Shown in pieces: positions 8,279 through 15,753 of a stretch of 64,000 bases of DNA. Source of the stretch: Coriobacteriaceae bacterium (GTDB lineage Bacteria > Actinomycetota > Coriobacteriia > Coriobacteriales > Coriobacteriaceae). The stretch covers positions 124,001-188,000 of the forward strand of contig CABOHA010000002.1 of the NCBI GenBank assembly GCA_902399975.1. Reading direction: 5' to 3'. A model generated the notes under the pieces. The model did not search any database, was not told the DNA's origin, and worked only from the letters and a program-made list of their open reading frames with translations. A program made the translations under genes and the position numbers. Numbering within the stretch: the stretch's first letter is position 1; the number at the start of each line of letters is the position of its first letter.

Positions 8279-8761
8279 TTAGTCGTCAATGTTTTCGATA
8301 GTCTGGTAGGTGAAGGTGTTGTTTGGGATAATTTTGAGGAAGCGGGCCGGGATTGCGGCGAAGATCCCGAGTTCCTGCCCCATGTCTTCAAGGCGACGCA
8401 TATAACGATCGCAGAAGGTGTCATGCGCCTCACCGTAGCCGTCGACGATATAGGAACGTGCCGCGACCTTGATGAGTTCATCGTCGGGGATGCCGTAGAG
8501 CTCGTCAATGTCAGCGAGATACTCGATGGGGTCAAGCGGGCGTTCGGTCTGGCTAAAGACGATATAGGCCTGCGGAAGCCCATCGATTTTGTTCTTGAAG
8601 CGCAGAACCCAAGCGCTCTTTGCGGTCGCGATAGAGTCGAGGTTGAGGAAACGGGGGTCGTCGGCGGCACGGTAGGTGTAACGGCGGTTAGCGATATCGA
8701 AAACAAGAGGAAGGCCGTAGCCCTTCTGGACGATCTTGTTGCTGCTCTTGATGGTGCTCAT
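8279..8761 (-). CDS. Hypothetical element protein
   Basis: The 160-residue protein starts MSTIKSSNKIVQKGYGLP after a good AAGGAG site. It is acidic and probably cytoplasmic. No family was recognised. Its place downstream of the DnaB-like gene and before the mobilization operon suggests a replication or transfer role, but nothing in the sequence demonstrates this. Confidence 0.7.
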   Translation of the reverse strand: MSTIKSSNKIVQKGYGLPLVFDIANRRYTYRAADDPRFLNLDSIATAKSAWVLRFKNKIDGLPQAYIVFSQTERPLDPIEYLADIDELYGIPDDELIKVAARSYIVDGYGEAHDTFCDRYMRRLEDMGQELGIFAAIPARFLKIIPNNTFTYQTIENIDD

Positions 8762-8781
8762 GTGATACTCCTTGGGGTTGA

Positions 8782-8803
8782 GCGGGGCGCATTTGCGCCC
8801 CGC
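8782..8803 (-). promoter_or_regulatory. Intercistronic hairpin without T tract
   Basis: GCGGGGCGC and its reverse complement flank ATTT. On the minus strand it lies between the DnaB-like gene and the ribosome site of the next gene. It could be an attenuator or mRNA-stabilising stem. Confidence 0.5.
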
Positions 8804-8809
8804 AGATTG

Positions 8810-9676
8810 CTATTCGGTGGCGGCGAAATGGTGGTACGCAGGCCAGTACGTCAGGTCGACGCGGCCGCCCGCGGCGCCGTTGCGGTTCTTTTTGATGTCG
8901 ACATGGAGATCGCGGCTGCCGTTCTCGGCATCCTCGCGGTCGGTCATGATCGAGAGGATGATGTCCGCATCGAACTCGAGCTTGGCGGTGCCACGGAAGC
9001 TGCCGTCTTTGCCGGTGATGGCGACGGCGATGACGGGGGTGCGCTCGTGATGCGCCATCTGTGCGAGGCCGAAGGACACGCGGTCGAGGATATCCGTCGT
9101 CGAGAATGCCGGTGTGGACACGGTAACGAGCTGGGCGTAGTCGACAATCACCGCCGGCGGGATGCCATCGCGGATGGCGATGGCGTGCACTGCCTCGGTG
9201 AGGCACTCGATGCTGTGGCCGCGCACGTCGTCCATCGTGAGATCGTCAACGATGATGAGGTTGTCTGAGATGGCGCGGACGGCCGCGACAGTGTCATCGA
9301 CGACCTCACGCTTGCTCTCGTCGGCGAAGTCGGCCTCGGTGAGCGGTGTGCCACCGGGGATGAGACATGACGCGGCAGGAAGGATGCGACGGACGCAGGC
9401 CGCGCGGGCGATCTCGTAGCTGGCGATCACCACGTGACGGTGACGCGCCATGGAGAGGCCCATGTTCAAGATCAGGTCCGTCTTGCCGCCGCCGGCGACG
9501 CCGGTGAGGAGCACGAGCTCCTCACCGAGTCCGTTGAGCTCGGCGCTGAGCGGAGCGGGCTCGAAGGTAACGCGGCCGTCGGTACCAATGAAGACGGCAT
9601 CGAGGCAGTCGAGCAGGGGACGGATGCCGCCGCGGAAGGCCGGGGGCACGGCGGGGGGATGGTTGGGGCTAGGCAT
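8810..9676 (-). CDS. DnaB-like RecA-fold ATPase
   Basis: The 288-residue protein has Walker A GVAGGGKTDLI near residues 59-69, Walker B PAVIVDYAQLV, and near its end KKNRNGAAGGRVDL, which mirrors the KxRNGxxG arginine-finger region of replicative helicases. It corresponds to the C-terminal ATPase domain only; the DnaB N-terminal domain is missing. On mobile elements such proteins support replication or act as RepA-type helicases. It overlaps the upstream HTH gene by 8 bases. The exact role (element replication versus regulation) is open. Confidence 0.75.
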   Translation of the reverse strand: MPSPNHPPAVPPAFRGGIRPLLDCLDAVFIGTDGRVTFEPAPLSAELNGLGEELVLLTGVAGGGKTDLILNMGLSMARHRHVVIASYEIARAACVRRILPAASCLIPGGTPLTEADFADESKREVVDDTVAAVRAISDNLIIVDDLTMDDVRGHSIECLTEAVHAIAIRDGIPPAVIVDYAQLVTVSTPAFSTTDILDRVSFGLAQMAHHERTPVIAVAITGKDGSFRGTAKLEFDADIILSIMTDREDAENGSRDLHVDIKKNRNGAAGGRVDLTYWPAYHHFAATE

Positions 9677-9878
9677 CGTGGCTCTCCTTGTCGTTAATCG
9701 AGTTGACGTAAGCGATGAAGCTGGGCGCGTACACGCGGATATGGCGCATGGCCTTGATGCACGCGCCGGAGGCGTGCATCAACTTGTAAGCCGTAGGGCG
9801 GCTGACGCCCAGCTCCGCCATGACGCGATCGGTCGACCAATAAAGCGGGCCGTCACGATGGGCGACTTGATTGACCAT
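9669..9878 (-). CDS. Small HTH DNA-binding protein (excisionase-like)
   Basis: The 69-residue protein contains WSTDRVMAELGVSRPTAYKLM, a MerR/excisionase-type helix-turn-helix, followed by a wing-like basic stretch. GGGAG lies upstream of ATG 9878. Proteins of this size and fold are often excisionases or copy-control repressors. Its coupling to the DnaB-like gene favours replication control, but excisionase remains possible. Confidence 0.7.
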   Translation of the reverse strand: MVNQVAHRDGPLYWSTDRVMAELGVSRPTAYKLMHASGACIKAMRHIRVYAPSFIAYVNSINDKESHDA

Positions 9879-9995
9879 GGCAGCTCCCTTCTATTCGTGG
9901 GTATAAGTGCTGTGCTCGAGCTGACTGTAGTTTCCCGTGATTGCTTCAGCGAAAAGAGGGGGTAACTCCGCGGACAACGTGATTGGATTATCTTT

Positions 9996-11660
9996 ATGCA
10001 GCTAGATGGGACGACTGGACAATTTAAGGGTGACTTTGATGTCCGCGTCGAAGGCAGTCTTGCTGACGGATGCCTTGTGTTCGGCTTCCGTTCGACCGAT
10101 TTGGATGCGCCGATATGGGCGAAGGGGGCGAGGCCGCTTAAAGATGCGGACGATTGGGATAAGTCGACAGGGATGTCTCAGCATAAGATTGCCGAAAGGG
10201 GAAGGCTTACTGTCGACGATGCGGATTGTTTCGTCGCCCTCGCGGACCTAGTCGACAACAAGCATAAAGAGAGGTATCCCGAGAGTGCCGATTGGCCGCC
10301 ATATCTCTTGGCGGGGCCCGACGACGGCATGCGGATGATTCGCCATAAAGACGGGCAGTACTGTTTGCGCGACGACGGAAGCCTGCTACGGCTCGCGAAG
10401 CGCGTGGGGCCGCTCTTTGGGCTATATGGCGATCAAGTCGGTTATGTCGATGGAGATGTGGTCAGGGAGCCCATCGCGGAATGGGTTGCCGCTGCCGGCT
10501 TTGCTCTGTTCGCGAGCAGGCTTGTCGCGTTCCTCAAGGATGGGCGCGATGCGGTTCCTCTTCTTGACGATCTTCATTTCTCCGAAGCGATTGCATCCAA
10601 AGCCGACGGAAGCCAGTTTTCGATGTGGACGTGTTCTCATTTAATCGATGACGGGCTCACCCCTGCATATGCTGAACTCCTGGAACGCGCCTCGCAGGAA
10701 TCCTTCTGGCTCGAGTCTGGCCATATCGCTACCACAGACATGGGGGCGCAAGTTGCCGTTCACGGGAGTGCCGTCATCGACCAAACCGATGGCGTTTCGC
10801 GTCTGATCGGGCTTAATGGGGCGGGCTCGTATATTACCTGCGAGTTGAAAACAGGGGACGGCATCACCAGGCTTAAAACCCAGATGGCAGCTGACTTTAT
10901 TGACCCGAGGTTCGAAGCTGCGCCGTTCACGGATATCACGCCGCGTTTCATGATGGAAGACGAAAGGCTGGCCGAGATCGCAACGGCGCTGCTTCGCGGG
11001 ATTCTCGATAGCACTATCGGCTGTCATGGCACTCATGCCGTGATGACGAGGTTGGTCGACAAGTGTGCTGCCGTGACCTATAACTCTACTCTGGAAAGGT
11101 TGTGGGCGGGGTTTGCCTCCCACCTTTCCCATGGAACAATCCGCATCTGTCCTTATTGCGGGCGTGCCTTCATTCCGGAGCCTAGCAATATGAAGTACTG
11201 CAAGCTCGATCCCGTGAAGGAGTGCAAGGTACGCAAAGACGAGGACGACAAGAACAGGAAGCGGAAGGCTCGCTCTCTGGTGGCTGAGGCGGTTAAGACC
11301 AACTGCAACGTTGGCGATATCGTTCGGGCGCGCGATTTAATTTACAAACAGCCCCTCGAGGGTATGTTTGAAATATCGGAGATCGATCGTGCGCTTGCAT
11401 ATCTCGCAGAAAGCAAGCGGAGTAATAACCTAAAAGCGATCAAGGGCGACGGATATCTCGTAGCTAATGCATGCTTACCCGTTCAGCAGGCGGCCGATGG
11501 TGTTACCGGCCTCGCGGGAACGCTCCTCGAAGGCATGGGCGTAGATGTTGAGCGTGGTCGAGGCAGACTTGTGGCCAAGCTGGGTCTGAACGGTCTTGAC
11601 GTCCAGGCCCTCGGCAACGAGAAGGCTAGCGACGGTGTGCCGAAGCTCATGGACCGTTAG
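9996..11660 (+). CDS. Zinc-ribbon hypothetical protein overlapping the integrase gene antisense
   Basis: The 554-residue protein is cytoplasmic. Residues 385-410 carry CPYCGRAF, then C402 and C410, a CGNR-like zinc ribbon followed by a highly basic stretch; in CGNR proteins such a ribbon binds DNA. The N-terminal 380 residues match no family I recognise. The final 62 residues lie opposite the end of the convergent integrase gene, so they are probably not original: the gene seems to have lost its own stop codon near 11470. It has its own promoter region, divergent from the HTH gene. Confidence 0.65.
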   Translation: MQLDGTTGQFKGDFDVRVEGSLADGCLVFGFRSTDLDAPIWAKGARPLKDADDWDKSTGMSQHKIAERGRLTVDDADCFVALADLVDNKHKERYPESADWPPYLLAGPDDGMRMIRHKDGQYCLRDDGSLLRLAKRVGPLFGLYGDQVGYVDGDVVREPIAEWVAAAGFALFASRLVAFLKDGRDAVPLLDDLHFSEAIASKADGSQFSMWTCSHLIDDGLTPAYAELLERASQESFWLESGHIATTDMGAQVAVHGSAVIDQTDGVSRLIGLNGAGSYITCELKTGDGITRLKTQMAADFIDPRFEAAPFTDITPRFMMEDERLAEIATALLRGILDSTIGCHGTHAVMTRLVDKCAAVTYNSTLERLWAGFASHLSHGTIRICPYCGRAFIPEPSNMKYCKLDPVKECKVRKDEDDKNRKRKARSLVAEAVKTNCNVGDIVRARDLIYKQPLEGMFEISEIDRALAYLAESKRSNNLKAIKGDGYLVANACLPVQQAADGVTGLAGTLLEGMGVDVERGRGRLVAKLGLNGLDVQALGNEKASDGVPKLMDR

Positions 11661-12731
11661 GCCCTGATAACCCTTTCCCCGCGTGAAGGTTCTCCCACCA
11701 TAGGTTTTGGTGACGACGTCCTTCGTATATTCGCCCCATCCGTTGTCGACGCAGAAGTTGCGGAAGAACTTGTCAAAACCGTCGGGGTCAATCCTCTGCC
11801 CGTATTTTCCGTTAACGACCGGCATGAGGCTGTCCAGAGCCAAAGGCTCCATGGAATGCTTCAGGCGAAGGCCGTTGATATGCTCCAGGTTGAGGCGTTG
11901 GCTGTTTTTCCAGACAGCAAGAATTCGTGCCAGGGTATCGTCCATGCAGACGCGTCGGCCCGCTGAGCTCATTTTGGGATTACGAAGGACTTTGTCCTTT
12001 GCGTATTGGTTATAAAACGTAATGGTATTGCTGGCGAAATCAATATCACCCCAGCTTAGCCCCAGCATCTCTCCGCGACGGCAGCCCGTTCCGAGGATGA
12101 TGAGGATCCCGACGTATTTTGCGTCCCCCTCTGTCTCAATTTTGCGTAGGATGGCCTTTCTGAACCGTCGGGCCTCAGAGAGGGTGAGGCTATTTCTTTT
12201 GTTCTCCTGAGGCGGTTTTGGAAAATCGACCATATCGGCGGGATTGCTGGGGATTTCCCCATCTCGGTATGCCTGTTTAAGCACCTGTCTTAGTTTGACA
12301 TGGACCTTGTAGAGGCCGTTTTCTGAAAGGGGCCTTTCGTCTCCGCACCCTTCCGTCCATACTGCACGCCTTGCACGTTCTGCCGAATATGCATTGCGGA
12401 TCCTCGAAGGAGTCAGGGATGTGAGTGCTACGCCACGGAATAGCCTTTCGATCTTTTTGATTTCCAAGGCCTCCCGGTCGTAGGCGAGGGGTGAGTTCAA
12501 CTTATGTTGGGCGTGGAACTTGCTCGAATAGCTTGCGACTGTATTTTTCGACCCAGCTGCCTGCCCGCTTTCGTATTCGACCCGGTAACGGGCAAGTTCC
12601 TTTTTGGCATCCGATTTAAGCCCGTGTATGGTTCGCTTGGGTGCACGCTTATATTTTCCACTGGCATCCTTTTCCGGAAGGTTAAAGGTGATGAGCCAGG
12701 TGTTGGGTTTGCGACCCTTTTCGATGGCCAT
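11475..12731 (-). CDS. Tyrosine integrase of the mobile element
   Basis: The 418-residue recombinase inserts the element into a tRNA gene. The N-terminal region is an arm-binding AP2-like domain (KRTIHGLKSDAKKEL) and the middle is the SAM-like core-binding domain. The catalytic domain shows GTGCRRGEMLGLSW (Arg I), HELRHTVASLL (His-x-x-Arg), LGHKSASTT and the tyrosine in NIYAHA. Full length for the phage/ICE integrase family and apparently intact. It lies next to the attachment site, as usual, with about 240 bases of palindromic and repeated sequence between. Confidence 0.95.
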   Translation of the reverse strand: MAIEKGRKPNTWLITFNLPEKDASGKYKRAPKRTIHGLKSDAKKELARYRVEYESGQAAGSKNTVASYSSKFHAQHKLNSPLAYDREALEIKKIERLFRGVALTSLTPSRIRNAYSAERARRAVWTEGCGDERPLSENGLYKVHVKLRQVLKQAYRDGEIPSNPADMVDFPKPPQENKRNSLTLSEARRFRKAILRKIETEGDAKYVGILIILGTGCRRGEMLGLSWGDIDFASNTITFYNQYAKDKVLRNPKMSSAGRRVCMDDTLARILAVWKNSQRLNLEHINGLRLKHSMEPLALDSLMPVVNGKYGQRIDPDGFDKFFRNFCVDNGWGEYTKDVVTKTYGGRTFTRGKGYQGLTVHELRHTVASLLVAEGLDVKTVQTQLGHKSASTTLNIYAHAFEERSREAGNTIGRLLNG

Positions 12732-12755
12732 AGGGCGTCTCCTGCTGACGGGGTT

Positions 12756-12809
12756 GATACGATACTCCCTGCCCGTGCCTTTAAAGGCACGGGCAGGGAG
12801 TATCGTATC
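12756..12809. repeat. Perfect 54-bp palindrome upstream of integrase
   Basis: Two exact 27-base arms meet at TTT/AAA with no loop. It begins 25 bases before the integrase start codon. It lies in the integrase leader and could form a cruciform in DNA or a long hairpin in mRNA. There is no T tract in either direction, so it is not a plain terminator. Control of integrase expression or of excision is the likeliest use. Confidence 0.9.
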
Positions 12810-12825
12810 CCGAATTGTGAAAGAA

Positions 12826-12868
12826 ATTCACCCACAAGTGAAATTCTGCGGGTGAATTGCGGGTGAAA
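12826..12868. promoter_or_regulatory. Short repeats, possible arm-type recombinase sites
   Basis: ATTCACCC at 12826-12833 faces GGGTGAAT at 12850-12857, with another GGGTGAAA at 12861-12868. Their location between integrase and attachment site is where arm-type integrase or excisionase sites occur. The assignment rests on position only. Confidence 0.4.
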
Positions 12869-12969
12869 CTTTTTGTAAATCAAAATAAAGCACAAGCAAA
12901 AATAACTCGCTACCTGCTATTTTCTTTTCTATAATTAGAATTCATTTACTATGATTAACAGTAATTACT

Positions 12970-13019
12970 CCGGGCTCATAACCCGGAGGTCGTAGGTTCA
13001 AATCCTGCCCCCGCGACCA
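12970..13019 (+). other. attachment site: 3' half of a tRNA with CAU anticodon
   Basis: The segment runs from the anticodon stem (CCGGG CTCATAA CCCGG) through variable loop, T arm (GTAGG TTCAAAT CCTGC) and acceptor strand to CCA. The three stacked G:C pairs beside the anticodon loop are typical of initiator tRNA. No D arm or 5' acceptor strand exists upstream, so this is the tRNA portion duplicated or displaced by integration. The complete tRNA should sit at the other element end. Confidence 0.85.
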
Positions 13020-13029
13020 AGAACTTGCA

Positions 13030-13058
13030 GCTCGTCGGCCTAGCCGGCGAGCTTTTTT
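13030..13058 (+). terminator. Intrinsic terminator of the interrupted tRNA gene
   Basis: GCTCGTCGGC pairs with GCCGGCGAGC (one G-T pair) around CTA and is followed by six T. It was probably the native tRNA terminator before integration. Confidence 0.85.
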
Positions 13059-13108
13059 GTTATTCCGGGACTGTTCTCTCAGCCCAATTCCCAACATCTC
13101 AAACAAAA

Positions 13109-13324
13109 TCTCGATCTGTAACATCTAGACCCGATTTGGGCGGCTAGGTGTTACAGATTGAGATGTTTCGGCAGGACGGTCTCCGTTTGTCTAAATCTGT
13201 AACACGAGGGACGGATTTTGCCGAGTTGTTGTTACAGATCGAGATTTTCTTGCAGACGGGTCCCGTTTGTCTCGATCTGTAACAGTAAGACCCGGTTTTG
13301 CCAAGTAACTGTTACAGATTGAGA
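13109..13324. repeat. Three-unit array of 55-bp hairpins, about 80-bp period
   Basis: Units lie at 13109-13163, 13190-13244 and 13270-13324. Each has a 15-base arm ending ATCTGTAACA, a 25-base centre, and an inverted arm starting TGTTACAGAT. The spacers are also related (GCAGRACGG...CCGTTTG). Arm and spacer lengths are constant while the centres vary, indicating a repeated structural element rather than decayed coding sequence. Confidence 0.9.
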
Positions 13325-13460
13325 CAAACCGACGGGTCGCCCCGCCCCATCCACCTGCCGCCACCTGATATTCGCCGATTTCCGTTGCGCCACTGTGCTC
13401 CCATGCCATATCCTCTAGACAACTACGCGGCATCATCGCCGCCGCGCCTACAAGAGAGGA

Positions 13461-15497
13461 ATGTCCATGACCGCACCTGCATCCAAGCTGCTCCAGCCCA
13501 TTACGGTTGGCCCCCTTGAGCTCAAAAACCGCATTATGTTCCCGCCGCTGACCACCGGCTACGAGGAGCGCGACGGTTCCATCGGCGAGCGCAGCCTGGC
13601 TTTTTACGAGCGCCTGGCCCGTGGCGGCGTGAGCTACATCGTCATCGGCGACGTTGCTCCCGTTATGACCGCAAGCCCCACGCCCAAGTTGGCGACCGAC
13701 ACCCAGATCCCCACGTTTAAGGCCCTGGCCGACGCTGTTCACAAGCACGGCGCCAAGGTCGCGCTGCAGCTGTTCCACCCCGAGTATGACGTGCCCGGCG
13801 TCGGCCGCATGGTCATGGGCTCCATGGCCGCTGCAAAAGCTGCGCAGGAGGCCAAGGCCGCCGGCGACGAGGAGACCTTTGCCGCCAAAATGGCCGAGTC
13901 CAACGAGATCCGCAAGCAGGCCTACGCCAAGCTGCACCACGACATGCAGCACTTTGTGAACGAGGCCACCGTGGAGCAACTCACCCAGATCAAGGAGGCC
14001 ATCGCCGCCTCGGCCGCCCGCGCACAGCAGGCTGGGATCGATGCCATCGAGGTCCACGGCGACCGCCTGGTGGGTTCGCTGTGCTCTGCCATCCTCAACA
14101 AGCGTACCGACGAGTACGGTGGCTCGTTCGAGAACCGCGTTCGCTATGCGCTCGAGGTCGTCGCCGCCATTAAGGAGGCCGCGCCGCAGCTGATGGTGGA
14201 GTACAAGCTCCCCGTGATCATGGAGAACCCCGACGGCACGCCGCGCGGCAAGGGCGGTCTGCAGCCCGACGAGGCCTGCGAGTTTGCCAAGCTGCTCGAG
14301 GGCGCGGGCATCGACATGATCCAGGTCGCGCAGGCCAACCACACCGGTAACATGGGCGACACCATTCCGCCCATGGGCGCCATGCCCTACAACTGGACGC
14401 TGCCCGTGGCCGAGCGCGTCAAGGCCCTGGTCTCTGTGCCGGTGGCAACCGTCGGCCGCGTTGTCTCGGTTGAGGCCGGCGAGAAGATCCTGGAGGACGG
14501 TTCGGCCGACATCGTCGCGTACGGCCGCTCGCTCATGTGCGACCCCGACATTGCGCTCAAGGCCGCCACGGGTGAGCCCATCCGCGAGTGCCTCAACTGC
14601 AACAAGGGTTGCGTCGATGCGATTCAAAACCGCCAGTACATCTCGTGCGTGCTCAATGCCGAGAACGGCGACGAGGCGACCATCGCTATTAAGCCGGGCG
14701 AGGGCGACAAGAAGATTGCCGTGGTGGGCGGCGGTATTGCCGGCCTGGAGGCCGCGCGCGTGGCGGCCAAGCGCGGCTACGACGTGACCGTCTACGAGGC
14801 GAGCGATCATCTGGGCGGTCAGATTGTGCTGGCGGCCGCGCCCCCGCGCAAGGACGAGATCATGCGCTCGGTCGAGTACTACGAGAAGATTCTGCCCGGC
14901 CTGGGCGTGAAGGTTGAGCTCAACCATGCCGCTAGCCCCGCGGACCTCAACGCCGCCGACGCTGCGATTGTGGCCGTGGGCGCGCACGACGTGGTCATCC
15001 CCGTTCCGGGTGCCGATTCGGACAAGGTCGTCTCGAGTTGGGACGTGCTGGCCGGCAAGGTGGAGCTTACGGGCCGCGTCGCCGTCATTGGCGGTGGCCT
15101 GGTGGGCACCGAGACTGCCGAGTACCTGCTGCAGCACGGCTGCGAGGTGGCGATCGTGGAGATGCTCGACAAGATTGCCGCGGGCGAGTCCGAGACCATT
15201 CTGCCACTGATCATGAGCGATTTTGCCGAGCACAACGTGGAGCAGCACGTGAAGACCCGCCTGACCGCCATTACCGACGAGGGCGTGGAGGCCATTCGCA
15301 CCACCGAGGACGGCGCCGAGGAGCCGGTGAAGATCGCCTGCGATTACGTGGTGATGGCCGTGGGCTCCAAGGCCAACGCGTTTGACCTGGACGGCGTGAC
15401 GGTGCCCGTGACCTGCGTGGGCGACTGCTCGGGCGAGCGTACCGCCGATATTGCGAGCGCCATTCGCACGGCGTATCACGCGGCCAACGAGCTCTAA
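13461..15497 (+). CDS. Old Yellow Enzyme-type flavin/4Fe-4S reductase
   Basis: The 678-residue enzyme has the layout of 2,4-dienoyl-CoA reductase and of the bile-acid reductases BaiCD/BaiH. Residues about 10-365 form an FMN TIM barrel (LKNRIMFPPLTTGY near the start). Cysteines 377, 380, 384 and 396 bind a [4Fe-4S] cluster. FAD and NAD(P)H domains follow, with VVGGGIAGLEAA near 420 and VIGGGLVGTETA near 541. It reduces an activated C=C bond; the substrate cannot be read from sequence. ATG 13461 follows AGAGAGG; ATG 13467 is a possible alternative. The gene stands alone with its own terminator. Confidence 0.9.
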   Translation: MSMTAPASKLLQPITVGPLELKNRIMFPPLTTGYEERDGSIGERSLAFYERLARGGVSYIVIGDVAPVMTASPTPKLATDTQIPTFKALADAVHKHGAKVALQLFHPEYDVPGVGRMVMGSMAAAKAAQEAKAAGDEETFAAKMAESNEIRKQAYAKLHHDMQHFVNEATVEQLTQIKEAIAASAARAQQAGIDAIEVHGDRLVGSLCSAILNKRTDEYGGSFENRVRYALEVVAAIKEAAPQLMVEYKLPVIMENPDGTPRGKGGLQPDEACEFAKLLEGAGIDMIQVAQANHTGNMGDTIPPMGAMPYNWTLPVAERVKALVSVPVATVGRVVSVEAGEKILEDGSADIVAYGRSLMCDPDIALKAATGEPIRECLNCNKGCVDAIQNRQYISCVLNAENGDEATIAIKPGEGDKKIAVVGGGIAGLEAARVAAKRGYDVTVYEASDHLGGQIVLAAAPPRKDEIMRSVEYYEKILPGLGVKVELNHAASPADLNAADAAIVAVGAHDVVIPVPGADSDKVVSSWDVLAGKVELTGRVAVIGGGLVGTETAEYLLQHGCEVAIVEMLDKIAAGESETILPLIMSDFAEHNVEQHVKTRLTAITDEGVEAIRTTEDGAEEPVKIACDYVVMAVGSKANAFDLDGVTVPVTCVGDCSGERTADIASAIRTAYHAANEL

Positions 15498-15523
15498 GCA
15501 AGAAAGCTATCGCGTATTGAGTG

Positions 15524-15559
15524 GGCGGGGAGTGCCGTATCGGTGCTCCCCGCCTTTTT
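15524..15559 (+). terminator. Intrinsic terminator
   Basis: GGCGGGGAG pairs with CTCCCCGCC and is followed by TTTTT, 27 bases after the reductase stop codon. Confidence 0.9.
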
Positions 15560-15590
15560 GCCAATAGAGTGTCCCTGATCAGCGGGTTCA

Positions 15591-15694
15591 GAAAATCCGA
15601 ATCTTGAGCACCCGAAAATCCGAATCCTTAGAACATGAAAATCCGAACTATGTGAACACGAAAATCCGAATCGCAACTACCCGAAAATCCGAAT
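15591..15694 (+). repeat. Five iteron-like repeats with exact 23-bp period
   Basis: GAAAATCCGAAT (third copy ends AC) begins at 15591, 15614, 15637, 15660 and 15683. The 11-base sequences between are not conserved. The array ends about 60 bases before the ATPase gene start. The exact period of about two helical turns points to a cooperative protein-binding site, possibly autoregulatory. Confidence 0.9.
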
Positions 15695-15753
15695 TTGCTA
15701 CAGTGGAATAGAAGAATCAGAAAGCAGGACCTGGAAATCTGCGGGGGTGGCTC

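Noticed and set aside
12948..13019. Complete tRNA gene
   Set aside because: There is no D arm and no 5' acceptor strand; only the 3' half from the anticodon stem is present.
13191..15479. 762-codon open frame on the minus strand
   Set aside because: It lies opposite the flavin/Fe-S reductase, which has clear motifs; the long frame is a by-product of GC-rich codon use.
15591..15694. CRISPR array
   Set aside because: The repeats are only 12 bases with 11-base spacers and no cas genes are near; the pattern fits iterons.
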